Counted from the first letter of the stretch, positions 29,561-38,695 are shown. The stretch: DNA of 64,000 nt from Acidobacteriota bacterium (GCA_022821145.1 JAJEEE010000033.1:62001-126000); one strand, 5' to 3'. Notes: a model not told the origin generated them from the letters alone. Made by a program: numbers and translations.

Positions 29561-30898
29561 ATGTACATCACCAGGAAACATCTTTCGCGACGAACGGTGC
29601 TGAAGGGCGCCGGCGTCAGCGTGGCTCTGCCGCTACTGGACGCCATGGTGCCCGCGGCGACGGCGCTGGGCCAGACGGCCGCGGCCCCGAAGCTGCGCAC
29701 GGGCTTCTTCTACATTCCGCACGGCGCGATCATGTACAACACCGCGCACGGTCCGGCCATGGACCGGTGGACGTCGAGCGGCGCCGGCGCCGACTTCCGG
29801 CTCAGCCCGATTCTCGCGCCCCTGGAGCCGTACAAGGACTACGTGACCTCGTTCGCCAACCTCGAGAACGCGGCCAGCGAGGGCTCGGTTCACACGATCA
29901 ATCCCGCGACGTGGCTCAGCGCCACGCGGCCGGACGGAGCCGGCGCCAACCCCAGCATGGCGCCGACCCTGGACCAGGTCATCGCACGGGAGATCGGACA
30001 GGAGACGCCGTTGCCGTCGCTGGAAGTCTCCTCCGAGACGACCGTCCAGAGCGCGGCGGGCGGCGGGGGCTCCTACACGACCCTGTCGTTCCGCGACGCG
30101 AACTCCCCGCTGCCGATGGAGTACAACCCGCGCAAGGTGTTCCTGCAGTTGTTCGGCGAGGGCGACACGCCCGCGGAGCGCGACTTCATCGGCCGTCAGC
30201 GGCGCAGCATCCTGGACCTGGTCTCCGAGCGCGCCCGGAAGCTCCAGGCGGAGCTCGGAAACAGCGACCGCGCCGTTCTCGACAGCTATCTGGAGACGGT
30301 CCGCGAGCTCGAACGCCGGGCCGAGCGGGCCGGCGCGACGGATCTTTCCGGTCTGGACGTCCCCGTCGCGCCCGTGGGCGTGCTCGACGACTTCGCCGAG
30401 CAGGTGACGCTGATGTTCGACCTGCTCGCGCTGGCCTTCCAGGCCGATCTCACGCGCGTGGCGTCCTACATCATGGTCGCCGAGGGCACGAACCGGACCT
30501 ACAACCATATCGGGGTCCCGGACGCCTTCCATCCCGTCTCCCACCACGCGAACGACCTGGAACGGATCGAGAAGCTGGTCCGGATCCAGACCTGGCACGT
30601 GGAGAAGTTCGCGGAATTTCTCGCCAAGATGGCGGCCACGCCCGACGGAGACGGATCGTTGCTCGACCACTCGATCTACCTGTACGGATCGAACATGTCG
30701 AACAGCGATCTGCACGACAACTATCCCGTGCCGAACGTCATCGTCGGCGGAGGCGCGGGAAGCGTGCGGCGCGGCGGCCAGCATATCGTGCTGCCGGAGC
30801 GCACGCCCATCGCGAACCTGCACCTGACGCTGCTCGAGAAGGTGGGCATCGAACGCGACGCGTTCGCCGACAGCACCGGCGTCATACCGGGTGTCTAG
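29561..30898 (+). CDS. Tat-exported DUF1552 protein
   Basis: The 445-residue partner of the PSD protein begins MYITRKHLSRRTVLKGAG, a twin-arginine signal. Its mature part has FFYIPHGAIMYN, SFANLENAA and the C-terminal HSIYLYGSNMSNSDLHDNYP, the usual DUF1552 landmarks. The fold recalls the DUF1501 (sulfatase/alkaline phosphatase-like) group. Tat export suggests it folds or takes a cofactor in the cytoplasm. It is separated from the next gene by a single base. Confidence 0.86.
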   Translation: MYITRKHLSRRTVLKGAGVSVALPLLDAMVPAATALGQTAAAPKLRTGFFYIPHGAIMYNTAHGPAMDRWTSSGAGADFRLSPILAPLEPYKDYVTSFANLENAASEGSVHTINPATWLSATRPDGAGANPSMAPTLDQVIAREIGQETPLPSLEVSSETTVQSAAGGGGSYTTLSFRDANSPLPMEYNPRKVFLQLFGEGDTPAERDFIGRQRRSILDLVSERARKLQAELGNSDRAVLDSYLETVRELERRAERAGATDLSGLDVPVAPVGVLDDFAEQVTLMFDLLALAFQADLTRVASYIMVAEGTNRTYNHIGVPDAFHPVSHHANDLERIEKLVRIQTWHVEKFAEFLAKMAATPDGDGSLLDHSIYLYGSNMSNSDLHDNYPVPNVIVGGGAGSVRRGGQHIVLPERTPIANLHLTLLEKVGIERDAFADSTGVIPGV

Positions 30899-30899
30899 G

Positions 30900-31820
30900 A
30901 TGACCGGCCGAAGACGATTCCTGACGGGCGCCGCCGGGACCATCGCCCTGTGCGCTTCGGGGCGGGTCCTCGGTGAACAAGCCTCGCCCGCGGGCGTTCG
31001 ATCTCTCTCGGGCCGGCTGGTCGTGGTGGATGCGGGGGGCGTCAACCTCGTGGCGCTGTCCGCGGACGACGGCCTCGTCCTCGTCGACAGCGGCCCCGCC
31101 CGATCCGCCGCGGCGGTCACGGCCGCGCTGGACAGCTTCGCTCCCGGTCGGGCCGTCCGGACACTCTTCAATACGCACTACCACGCCGATCAGACCGGCA
31201 ACAACGAGATGTTCGCGTCGGCCGGGGCGCGCATCGTCGCCCACGCGCGCACGCGCCGGTGGATGTCCATCGACTACTGGGTTCCGGCCGAAGACCGTTA
31301 CGAGGAGGCCCGCCCGGTGGGCGCTCGCCCCGCGGAGACGTTCCGCGCCGGCGGCTCGCTCGATGCCGGAGTCGAGGAGATCGAATACGGCTACCTGCCG
31401 TTGGCGCACACCAGCGGCGACATCTACGTCCACTTCAAGGGATCCAACGCGGTCGCCGCCGGCGATGCCGCGTCTCCACTTCGCGACCCGGAGCTCGACT
31501 ACTACACCGGCGCCTGGATCGGCGGACGCGTGGATGCGATGGACATCGTTCTCGGTCTGGGTGACGCCGAGACGCGGATCGTGCCGGCGTACGGGCCTGT
31601 CATGACGCAAGCCGAGTTCCGGGCCGAGCGCGACATGATGGAGGAAGTCCGCGCGCGCCTGTTCACCCAGGTCCGTGAAGGGAAGGGTCCGCGGGACATG
31701 TTGGAGGGCGGCCTCCTGGACGGTCTGCCCAGAACGTGGAACGATCCGTACGCGTTCCTGTACGACGCGGCCAAGGGGTTGTGGGCGCACCACAACAAGC
31801 TCGATCGCAATGTCGTCTAG
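30900..31820 (+). CDS. Tat-exported metallo-beta-lactamase-fold hydrolase
   Basis: The 306-residue protein has a twin-arginine-type start (TGRRRFLTGAAG), then a metallo-beta-lactamase fold with the zinc motif HYHADQTGNN. LAHTSGDIYVHF supplies the next His, and GDAASP a further Asp. The C-terminal PAYGPVMTQ replaces the usual His-containing loop GHG with YGP, so the second zinc site may be incomplete. The ATG begins one base after the DUF1552 stop; an in-frame GTG at 30891 is a less likely start. It probably hydrolyses a lactone or ester in the periplasm. Confidence 0.8.
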   Translation: MTGRRRFLTGAAGTIALCASGRVLGEQASPAGVRSLSGRLVVVDAGGVNLVALSADDGLVLVDSGPARSAAAVTAALDSFAPGRAVRTLFNTHYHADQTGNNEMFASAGARIVAHARTRRWMSIDYWVPAEDRYEEARPVGARPAETFRAGGSLDAGVEEIEYGYLPLAHTSGDIYVHFKGSNAVAAGDAASPLRDPELDYYTGAWIGGRVDAMDIVLGLGDAETRIVPAYGPVMTQAEFRAERDMMEEVRARLFTQVREGKGPRDMLEGGLLDGLPRTWNDPYAFLYDAAKGLWAHHNKLDRNVV

Positions 31821-33375
31821 AAGATACGCGAGACACCTCGCGCCGGCCCTGCTGCTGGTGCTCGCGTCCGCGCCCGTCCGGGCGCAGGGGCCCCCGGCGC
31901 CGCTGGCCGACCTCATCGCGGCCGGGGACCGCCAGGCCGCCCTCGAACGCGTGCGCGCCGGCGAGGACGTCAACGCGGCGCAACCCGACGGGACGCGGCC
32001 GATCCACTGGGCGCTCTTCGGGGTGGACTACGCGCTGGTGGAGGCGCTGATCGAACGGGACGCTGAACTGGACGTCCGGAACGCGTTCGGATCCACGCCC
32101 ATCGCCATAGCGGCCGAGCTGGGCGATCGGCGCCTGGTCGAAATGCTCCTGGATGCGGGCGCCGAACCGGAGGGCCCGAACGTCGACGGGCAGACCGCGC
32201 TGATGGCGGCGATCCGGACGGGCGAGACCGACGTCGCCCGATTGCTGATCGAGGCGGGCGCCGACGTCAACGCCGTCGAGGGCTTTCGCAACCAGACACC
32301 CCTGATGTGGGCCGCGGCCGCGCCCCGAAATTCGGGCCAGATGGTGCGGCTGCTTCTCGCAGAAGGCGCCGACGTCCGGCCCCGGGCGCTGTACACGGAC
32401 TGGCCCAACCAGATCACGGCCGAGCCCCGTGCCCAATACCGCCCGGTCGGGGGACTGACGGCGTTGCTGTATGCGGCGCGCAACGGCTGCCGCGACTGCG
32501 TCGACGCCCTGATCCGGGCCGGCTCCGACGTGAACCGGCCGACGCCGGAAGGCGTCACCGCCCTGATGCTCGCCATCGACAACGGCCATGACACGGTCGC
32601 GAAGCTGTTGCTGGACCGCGGCGCCGATCCCGAACTGTGGGACTGGTGGGGGCGTACGGCCCTCTATATCGCCGCCGACCGGCGCGCCTGCGCCCTCGGT
32701 AGCGGCAGCGGTTGCGATACGGGCGGCCCCGGCGCGAGCGGGGTTCCGGAGTCGAACGGGGAGATCATCGACGCCCTGCTCGCCGCCGGCGTCGATCCCG
32801 ATCCGCAACTCAACTTTCACCGGCCGAGCCGCGGCGGCAACAGCGGGCGGTTCGTCGATCCCCTGATGGGCACCGGCGCAACGCCCCTGTTGAGAGCCAC
32901 GATGGCCGGCGACGCGGAAGTCGTTCGGGCGCTGCTGGCGGCCGGCGCGGATCCGAGGGTTAACGCCATGGGCCTGACGCCGTTCCTGGTGGCGGCCGGC
33001 GTGGGCGCGGGGCACATCGGCGGGACGGGACTGGCCGCCGAGTACAGCGCCGGCGGACCGGTCGACATGGAGTTGATGGAGCTGCTCCTTCGAAACGGCG
33101 CCGACGTGAACGACCAGGTCACGGGCACGCGGACCTACTCGATGCGAATAACCCGCGCGCCGTCGGCGAACGAAGGACGGACGGCGCTGCACGTGGCAGT
33201 CGAGACGGGGAGGCTGGATCTGGTACGCTACCTCCTCTCCGAGGGCGCCGACACGGAGATCGCGGACGCCGGCGGTCTCACCGCCATCGACCTGGTGGGC
33301 GGCAACACGGAATCGCAACCGGATGGCGGGCCGGCCGCCGAGATTCGCGGCCTCCTGGCGGCCGCCGCGCGATGA
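31810..33375 (+). CDS. Secreted ankyrin-repeat protein
   Basis: The 521-residue protein has a signal peptide (ending PVRAQ) and about ten ankyrin repeats, recognisable as T/RPIHWA, GSTPIAIAAELGDRRLVEMLLDAGA, QTALMAAI, TPLMWAA, LTALLYAARNG, VTALMLAI, RTALYIAA, ATPLLRAT and RTALHVAVETGRLDLVRYLL. Long insertions interrupt the array near residues 200 and 300. Ankyrin arrays mediate protein binding; an exported one in this operon may scaffold the PSD/DUF1552 proteins, but that is inference. It overlaps the end of the previous gene by 11 bases. Confidence 0.88.
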   Translation: MSSRRYARHLAPALLLVLASAPVRAQGPPAPLADLIAAGDRQAALERVRAGEDVNAAQPDGTRPIHWALFGVDYALVEALIERDAELDVRNAFGSTPIAIAAELGDRRLVEMLLDAGAEPEGPNVDGQTALMAAIRTGETDVARLLIEAGADVNAVEGFRNQTPLMWAAAAPRNSGQMVRLLLAEGADVRPRALYTDWPNQITAEPRAQYRPVGGLTALLYAARNGCRDCVDALIRAGSDVNRPTPEGVTALMLAIDNGHDTVAKLLLDRGADPELWDWWGRTALYIAADRRACALGSGSGCDTGGPGASGVPESNGEIIDALLAAGVDPDPQLNFHRPSRGGNSGRFVDPLMGTGATPLLRATMAGDAEVVRALLAAGADPRVNAMGLTPFLVAAGVGAGHIGGTGLAAEYSAGGPVDMELMELLLRNGADVNDQVTGTRTYSMRITRAPSANEGRTALHVAVETGRLDLVRYLLSEGADTEIADAGGLTAIDLVGGNTESQPDGGPAAEIRGLLAAAAR

Positions 33376-33394
33376 CCGATCACGGAGGAACCTC

Positions 33395-33775
33395 ATGAAC
33401 ATTCGATGGACGGCGCCGTTGTCGGCGTCGTGTCTGCTTGCGGGTGTCACCGCGATGACGCCGGTGGCCGCGCACCACTCGACGTCGATGTACAACATGG
33501 ACAGCCCGGTCACGGTGACGGGCGTCGTGGAGCGGTTCGAGTGGACGAATCCGCACGCGTTCATCTACCTGGAGGTCGATCTCGGCAACGGCGAATCCAT
33601 CGAATGGGAAGTCGAGATGATGAGCCTGAACCACCTGCGGGCGTTCGGCTGGATGCGGGATACGGTGAAGCCCGGCGAAACGATCTCATGCACCGGCGGG
33701 GCCGCCCGGAGCGGCGCGCCGTCGATGATCAGCTCGGTCATCGTGCTGGCCGACGGCCGTTCGATACGATCGTAG
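33395..33775 (+). CDS. DUF6152 secreted protein
   Basis: A 126-residue member. The signal peptide cut after PVAA26 leaves HHSTSMYNMD. The body has FEWTNPHAFIYLEV, then LRAFGWMRDTVKPGETI (the GWxRxxLKPG pattern) and ends VIVLADGRSI, all standard for the family. GGAGGAA is 5 bases before ATG 33395. It directly precedes a VERF-family gene (33854), repeating the pairing seen elsewhere in the window. Confidence 0.85.
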   Translation: MNIRWTAPLSASCLLAGVTAMTPVAAHHSTSMYNMDSPVTVTGVVERFEWTNPHAFIYLEVDLGNGESIEWEVEMMSLNHLRAFGWMRDTVKPGETISCTGGAARSGAPSMISSVIVLADGRSIRS

Positions 33776-33853
33776 TCCGCGATCGTGGCGGCCCGCCCGT
33801 GCGCGGACGCCGCGCAGCGTTTCGAATCCGAAACCGAACAGGAGACTTCTTCC

Positions 33854-34939
33854 ATGAGGATCATCTTCACTCTCGCGGCCGGTTTCGCGTTTGCGGTCGC
33901 CGCCATCGGGGGCGAAACCGTCGGCGAGCCGGCCGGAACGAGCAGGCGACAGGAACCCCCGAGCCGCGTTGCCCCGGGGGCCGTTCCCGCCGCGACCGAC
34001 TCGTCCCGCGTGCTGGCCCGGGAGTTGCCGGCGCGGATCATGGAGTTCACGGCCGAGCCTTCCGAGATCGCGGCCGGCGAGCCCGTCACGCTGATCTGGG
34101 CCACGGAGAACCCTTCGGGCGTCGCCATCGAGCCCGGCCTGGGGCGCGTGACCCCACGCGGCAGCCGCCAACTGTTCCCGTCCGCGACGACGACGTACAC
34201 GCTGACCCTCGGCGGGCCCAACGATCAAGTCGTGACCCGGGACGTGACCGTCACCGTTCCCGGAACCGTGCCCGTCACGGCGGAGTCGGCGCCGGGAGAC
34301 ACGGCGGAAGCGCCGCGGACGCCGGCGGGCAGGCCGGACCTCTCGGGAGTGTACGATTTCCGCGGGCCGCCGGCGGCCGGGGGCGGTCGGGGCGGCCGCG
34401 GCGGCGCCGGACCGGTCCTGAGGGCCGGAGCCGAGGGGTTCCGCGTGGTTCGCGGTCCGACCGATACGGGGGCGACATCGGATTGCATGCCGCTGATCGG
34501 GCCCCGAGCCTTCGGTACGCCGTACCAGTTCCAGATCGTCCAGAACGCGAACCACATGGTGATTCTCTACGAGTATCCGGGCACGTTTCGCGTCATCCCG
34601 ATCGACGGGCGCCCGCACGAGGTCGATCCCGACCCGTCCTGGCTGGGAGACTCCGTCGGCCGCTGGGAGGGCGACACGCTGGTCGTGGCTACGATCGGGT
34701 TCAACGAGGAGACCGAGATCGAGGGGTACCGGCACACCGGCGCACTGCGCATCGTGGAGCGGTTCAGCCGCCCCGAGCACGGCTACCTTCGCTACGAGGC
34801 CACGATCGAGGACCCGAACGTCTTCGAGCGGCCGTTTACCCGATCCCGGGACTTCGCGCTGCGTCCGGACCTGGTGAGGATCGCCGAGTTCATTTGCGAA
34901 AACAATCGCGACTACTCCTCACTGTTCGGAGTACAGTAA
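33854..34939 (+). CDS. Secreted VERF-family protein with an added N-terminal beta-sandwich
   Basis: The 361-residue product has a signal peptide (about 1-20), then an Ig-like segment (about 55-135: IMEFTAEPSEIAAGEPVTL, PSATTTYTLTL) and a Gly-Arg-rich linker. The family domain follows, with RPDLSGVYDF, the signature SVGRWEGDTLVVATIGF and LRIVERFSR. The Ig-like insertion is unusual among the six members here. It is paired with the DUF6152 gene 78 bases upstream. Confidence 0.75.
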   Translation: MRIIFTLAAGFAFAVAAIGGETVGEPAGTSRRQEPPSRVAPGAVPAATDSSRVLARELPARIMEFTAEPSEIAAGEPVTLIWATENPSGVAIEPGLGRVTPRGSRQLFPSATTTYTLTLGGPNDQVVTRDVTVTVPGTVPVTAESAPGDTAEAPRTPAGRPDLSGVYDFRGPPAAGGGRGGRGGAGPVLRAGAEGFRVVRGPTDTGATSDCMPLIGPRAFGTPYQFQIVQNANHMVILYEYPGTFRVIPIDGRPHEVDPDPSWLGDSVGRWEGDTLVVATIGFNEETEIEGYRHTGALRIVERFSRPEHGYLRYEATIEDPNVFERPFTRSRDFALRPDLVRIAEFICENNRDYSSLFGVQ

Positions 34940-34973
34940 ACCGTTCATGACACGTCACGGCAACGGAGGACAC

Positions 34974-35384
34974 ATGCGGACGCGAACGCTCCATGCGGCG
35001 ATGCTGCTCGCTTGCGGCGCCGCGGGGACGGTGCTTGGACAGCAGGGGCATCCCCTGACCGGCTCCTGGCACGGGGTGTGGGGTCCCCCCGGCGGCTCCG
35101 ATCCCATGGACCTGACCGTGATCATGGACTGGGACGGAACCGCGGTGACAGGCCTGGTCAACCCGTTGACCGACCGCGCCCGGTTCCGGAACGCCGAGCT
35201 GGATTCCAGTGACTGGAGCGTGCGCTTCGAGGTGGACGTTCGGAATACTTCGGGACAGACGGTGAGTTGCGTTGCGGACGGACGGTTGGACAGGCTGGGC
35301 TCGGACCGCCGGACGCTGGCCGGCGCGTGGAGTTGCGAGGGCGTGCAGGCCGAATTTCACCTGACGCGGGACCGGGACTACTGA
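34974..35384 (+). CDS. Small secreted protein, unrecognised
   Basis: The 136-residue product has a signal peptide ending VLGQ. The mature part begins with GHPLTGSWHGVWG and has VIMDWDGTAVTGLVNP, a pattern like small beta-barrel binding domains that start TGxW. Two Cys (VSCVAD, WSCEG) may pair. I chose ATG 34974 over 34947 because GGAGGA lies directly upstream. It sits between two DUF6152/VERF pairs and is probably co-transcribed. No family assignment is made. Confidence 0.6.
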   Translation: MRTRTLHAAMLLACGAAGTVLGQQGHPLTGSWHGVWGPPGGSDPMDLTVIMDWDGTAVTGLVNPLTDRARFRNAELDSSDWSVRFEVDVRNTSGQTVSCVADGRLDRLGSDRRTLAGAWSCEGVQAEFHLTRDRDY

Positions 35385-35443
35385 GGCGATCCCGAAGCGG
35401 CCGCCGGCCGCGCGGGCGACAGGACTTGGGAGGAGGACCGACG

Positions 35444-35848
35444 ATGAGACACAGCGGCTTGGGACTTCTGGGCGCGCTCCTCGTTCTGGTTGTGGCGGCG
35501 CCCGTGTGGGCCCACCATTCCTTCGGGGCGCAGTACGACAGGGAACAGCCGGTCAACCTGACCGGCGCGGTCACGAAGATCGAATGGAACAATCCCCACG
35601 TGTATTTTTACATCGACGTTCTCAACGACGAGTCGGGGAGAATCGAGAACTGGGCGTGGGAGATGGGCGCGCCGGCAGTGATCCAACGGCGCGGTTGGCG
35701 CCGGAACAGCATGACGATCGGCGACCTGGTGACCGTCGACGGATGGCGGGCGCGGAACGGCGATACCCATGGAAACGCCCGGACCGTGATCCTGGTCAGC
35801 ACCGGGCAGGAGCTGGGGGCGGGTTCCAGCGTGGACGTGACGCCATGA
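35444..35848 (+). CDS. DUF6152 secreted protein
   Basis: The 134-residue member closest to the family consensus: signal peptide cut after PVWA23, mature start HHSFGAQYD, then IEWNNPHVYFYIDV and RRGWRRNSMTIGDLVTVDGWRARNG, ending NARTVILVSTGQEL. AGGAGG precedes the ATG. Its stop overlaps the start of the VERF-family gene 35845 (ATGA), so the two are translationally coupled. Confidence 0.88.
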   Translation: MRHSGLGLLGALLVLVVAAPVWAHHSFGAQYDREQPVNLTGAVTKIEWNNPHVYFYIDVLNDESGRIENWAWEMGAPAVIQRRGWRRNSMTIGDLVTVDGWRARNGDTHGNARTVILVSTGQELGAGSSVDVTP

Positions 35849-36780
35849 GAGCCCGAAACACGTTCGACGCGCCCAGCCGCCCCACCGGACTGGGCGTGCC
35901 CGCGATGATGTTGGCGTCGCTGCTGTTTCTCCCGGCCCCGCGGGCGGCGGGACAGGGCGGGGACGACGGCGGCTATCAGACGTTCCTGGAAGTGCGGGCC
36001 CGTGCTTCCGGCGAAGCGCCCGAATGGCTTCCCGACGGCGGCGAGGCCGCCGAGCCGCGTCCGACGCCGTTCTTCGAGGACGGCCGGGTGAACCTGGACG
36101 CCGTTCCGGGCGAAAAGGGTTTCTGGAACGTCATGCGGGGCGCGGCGTTCGGAACGCGGGCGCCGGGTCTGCCGACCAACATCGAGCTGGACGAGATCCC
36201 GTTCCAGGACTGGGCGCGGGACCTGTACGAGTACCGGCAGACGCAGGGCGGGTTGTACGACCCCCACGCGTCGTGCTTTCCCGCCGGCGGCTTGCGGTTC
36301 TTCACGGTTCCGAACGGCCTGAACATCGTGCAGCAGCCGGAGCTCGACCGCATATTCCTCATCTCCGGCGAAAACCGCGACTGGCGGCGGATCGCCATGG
36401 AGCCCGACCGGATGCATCCGGCGGCCGACGAGATCATCCCGAGCTACTTCGGCGATTCGATCGGCTGGTGGGAGGGCGAGACGCTGGTCGTGGACACGGT
36501 CGGCTTCAACGAGCGGTTCTGGATGATCCGGGGCGGGCTGCCGCACACGCGGCATCTCCACATCATCGAGCGATTCACCCGCGTGGACTACGACACGATG
36601 CGGTACGAGTTCACCATCGACGACACCGGTGCCTACACCGAGCCGTGGAGCGGCGGTTGGCTCATCCCCTGGCAGAGGGTGAACTACGACGAGTCGCCCG
36701 GCGGGGAAATTCACGAGTACTTCTGCTACGACAACGAGCGGGACTCGGAGCACTTCGAGCAGCTCACCGAAGGCCCATAG
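35845..36780 (+). CDS. Secreted VERF-family protein, coupled to DUF6152
   Basis: The 311-residue product has an export signal (about 1-36). The mature chain contains VPGEKGFWNV, DPHASCFPAGGLRF, the signature SIGWWEGETLVVDTVGF and LHIIERFTRVD. The C-terminus ends with HEYFCYDNERDSEHF. It starts inside the DUF6152 stop codon, the tightest pairing of the two families here. Two Cys (in ASCFP and YFCYDN) could form a disulfide. Confidence 0.78.
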   Translation: MRARNTFDAPSRPTGLGVPAMMLASLLFLPAPRAAGQGGDDGGYQTFLEVRARASGEAPEWLPDGGEAAEPRPTPFFEDGRVNLDAVPGEKGFWNVMRGAAFGTRAPGLPTNIELDEIPFQDWARDLYEYRQTQGGLYDPHASCFPAGGLRFFTVPNGLNIVQQPELDRIFLISGENRDWRRIAMEPDRMHPAADEIIPSYFGDSIGWWEGETLVVDTVGFNERFWMIRGGLPHTRHLHIIERFTRVDYDTMRYEFTIDDTGAYTEPWSGGWLIPWQRVNYDESPGGEIHEYFCYDNERDSEHFEQLTEGP

Positions 36781-36849
36781 ACACAGGCGGGGAGGGGGCC
36801 GAGGCGTTCGTCATCGGTTCCAGCGATCGACCGACAGCCGCCTGGCGGC

Positions 36850-37125
36850 TCAGAGATTCCGGTCCACGAAGCGCCGTGGTATCACGACACGGACGCCTTG
36901 GAACTCCGAAACGCGAAGCAGCGCACGGTCACCGGTGACAACGAAGCCGGAGGCCGACGCGATGGCGCACGCGATGAACTTGTCGTCGTCCGGGTCGGTG
37001 CAGACAGGTTGCGATAGCGCGGGCGCGTCCACGACCATGCCCGCGCCGGCAACCAGCGCGATCGTCGGATTCGGATCGACGCCCGGATCCGGCGGCTCGC
37101 TGGTATTTCGACTTGGGAAGACCAC
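36850..37125 (-). pseudogene. C-terminal half of a PIN-domain toxin (COG1569 type)
   Basis: The 91-residue frame contains CTDPDDDKFIACAIASASGFVVTGDRALL and ends FQGVRVVIPRRFV, the highly conserved C-terminal half of the PIN 'toxin component' family. The N-terminal half, with the first catalytic Asp (normally in a VLDTNVL opening), is not found in any upstream frame. It is therefore a truncated, inactive toxin. No antitoxin lies beside it. It ends the long plus-strand operon block. Confidence 0.7.
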
Positions 37126-37212
37126 GTGTTTCGCCTATGCTTTGGCGAACGACACCCTTCGACTTCGTTGCGTTTCGAGGCGCGACAACCATCCAGAGGG
37201 AGGATAGATCCG

Positions 37213-37935
37213 ATGACTTCAACGTTGACACGGTCCGTGCTCGCCCTGTCGCTCGTGCTGGCGTTCTGCGGCTTCGCCGTCGCGCAGGACGGCCCCGCGG
37301 CGAACATGAGCTTTTTCATCACCAGCGCGGGTCCCGGCGACGGCGGCAATCTCGGCGGCCTGAGCGGCGCCGATGCGCATTGCCAATCGCTGGCCGCGGC
37401 GGTCGGCGCCGGCGACGGGACCTGGCGGGCCTACCTGAGCGCGACCGGCGAGAACGGCGGGCCGGACATCCACGCGCGCGACCGGATCGGCAGCGGCCCC
37501 TGGTACAACTACAACGGCCTGCAAGTCGCCGCCGACGTGGACGACCTGCACAGCGAGAACAACCTGCTGAGCAAGGAGAACACGCTGACCGAGCAGGGCG
37601 GCATGATCAACGGCGTCGGCGACCAGCCCAACATGCACGACATCATGACGGGATCCACGGCCGACGGGCGCCTGGCGCCCGCCGTCCCGACGCCGCCGGC
37701 GCGCAGCCAGCCCGAGGGTTCGCCCGACCGCATGCCGACCAACCTGACCTGCGACAACTGGACCTCGAGCACGACCGACTACAACTGGTTCACGAAGGTC
37801 GGTCACCACGACCGCGTGGGCGGAGGTCCGGCCGCGACATCCTGGAACTCGTCGCACGAGTCGCACGGCTGCTCCCAGGAGCAACTGACCCGCAGCGGCG
37901 GCGCGGGCCTGTTCTACTGTTTCGCGGCGGATTGA
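37213..37935 (+). CDS. Secreted DUF1554/lectin-like protein
   Basis: The 240-residue protein has a signal peptide ending AVAQ. The mature part begins FFITSAGPGDGGNLGGLSGADAHCQSLA, the characteristic opening of DUF1554-like, often lectin-annotated, domains. Later parts are TWRAYLSATG, NLTCDNWTSS and the closing GLFYCFAAD. Cys pairs frame the domain (CQSL/CDNW/CSQE/CFAA). Such exported proteins are probably adhesins or glycan binders. ATG 37213 follows a GGGAGGATAG region. A strong hairpin follows the stop. Confidence 0.75.
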   Translation: MTSTLTRSVLALSLVLAFCGFAVAQDGPAANMSFFITSAGPGDGGNLGGLSGADAHCQSLAAAVGAGDGTWRAYLSATGENGGPDIHARDRIGSGPWYNYNGLQVAADVDDLHSENNLLSKENTLTEQGGMINGVGDQPNMHDIMTGSTADGRLAPAVPTPPARSQPEGSPDRMPTNLTCDNWTSSTTDYNWFTKVGHHDRVGGGPAATSWNSSHESHGCSQEQLTRSGGAGLFYCFAAD

Positions 37936-37963
37936 GCTCGGGCGCGGTACTGGGCTTCGGCCT

Positions 37964-37993
37964 CGGACTCGCACCGAGACGGGTGCGAGTCCG
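37964..37993 (+). terminator. 12-bp perfect hairpin after the DUF1554 gene
   Basis: CGGACTCGCACC pairs perfectly with GGTGCGAGTCCG around a 6-base loop. It begins 28 bases after the stop codon at 37935. There is no T-run, so termination would need Rho or be inefficient; the structure could instead protect the message end. Confidence 0.5.
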
Positions 37994-38100
37994 GGTCGAG
38001 GACCGATGCGCCGCGGCGTCTGAATTCAGGGGTTGTCGATGAACGCCCAATATCGATTCCGGTGCTGCACCCGTGTCACACTTGGTTCTGGGAGCCTGCC

Positions 38101-38322
38101 ATGCCGACGGACAAGAAGCGGATCCATATTACGGTCGATGACGAAACCTACGCTGCGCTGGGCCGTTTGTCCTCGGCGCGGGGGCAATCCGTGGCGGGCG
38201 TGGGATTGAGTCTGATCGCACAAGCCCTGGAATTCCAGGAAGACCTCCATTTTTCACGGATTGCGGACGAGCGGTTGAAGGCGGGTGAGAAGAGGATTGC
38301 GCACGATCAGGCTTGGCCTTGA
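38101..38322 (+). CDS. Ribbon-helix-helix antitoxin
   Basis: The 73-residue protein opens KKRIHITVDDETYAALGRLSSARGQSV, the strand-helix-helix of MetJ/Arc-type repressors used by antitoxins. A C-terminal tail (about 45-73) would bind the toxin. It overlaps the toxin start by four bases (TTGA), the usual order of antitoxin then toxin. The pair should autoregulate through an operator upstream, but I see no obvious one. Confidence 0.75.
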   Translation: MPTDKKRIHITVDDETYAALGRLSSARGQSVAGVGLSLIAQALEFQEDLHFSRIADERLKAGEKRIAHDQAWP

Positions 38323-38582
38323 CATACCGCGTCCAGTACCTTCAGAGCGTATCGACGACCGACATCCCGCAGCTTTCCACGACGGCGCAACGGCGAATCA
38401 AGCACGCGATCGAAACGAAGCCAACCTCTCATCCGATGGAATTCGGAAAGCCGCTCCGGTACAGCCTCAAAGGCGCCCGCAGCCTTCGGGCCGGTGACTA
38501 TCGGGTCGTCTTCACGATCGAACGCGACGACGTGGTCCTGATCGTCAAGATCGGACATCGCCGCGACGTCTACGAACCGTAG
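38319..38582 (+). CDS. RelE/ParE-family toxin
   Basis: The 87-residue protein has the RelE fold pattern: TYRVQYLQSV at the start, helices LSTTAQRRIKHAIET, then GKPLRYSLKGARSLRAGDYRVVFTIERDDVVLIVKIGHRRDVYEP. The LRAGDYRVVF strand and terminal GHRRDVY are RelE hallmarks. RelE toxins cut mRNA in the ribosome; ParE types poison gyrase. TTG 38319 overlaps the antitoxin stop and gives the normal N-terminus; TTG 38313 is a longer alternative. This is the only intact TA pair in the window. Confidence 0.82.
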   Translation: MTYRVQYLQSVSTTDIPQLSTTAQRRIKHAIETKPTSHPMEFGKPLRYSLKGARSLRAGDYRVVFTIERDDVVLIVKIGHRRDVYEP

Positions 38583-38695
38583 CGCGCGGGGCGGCGCGGC
38601 TGCCGTCGCGTCGGGGCGAGTCGGATCGCGCCGTATACCTTGACTCCCGTCAGCGCATAGGACCAGAATCGGCCGAGTCGATCGGAGTTCGCGCC

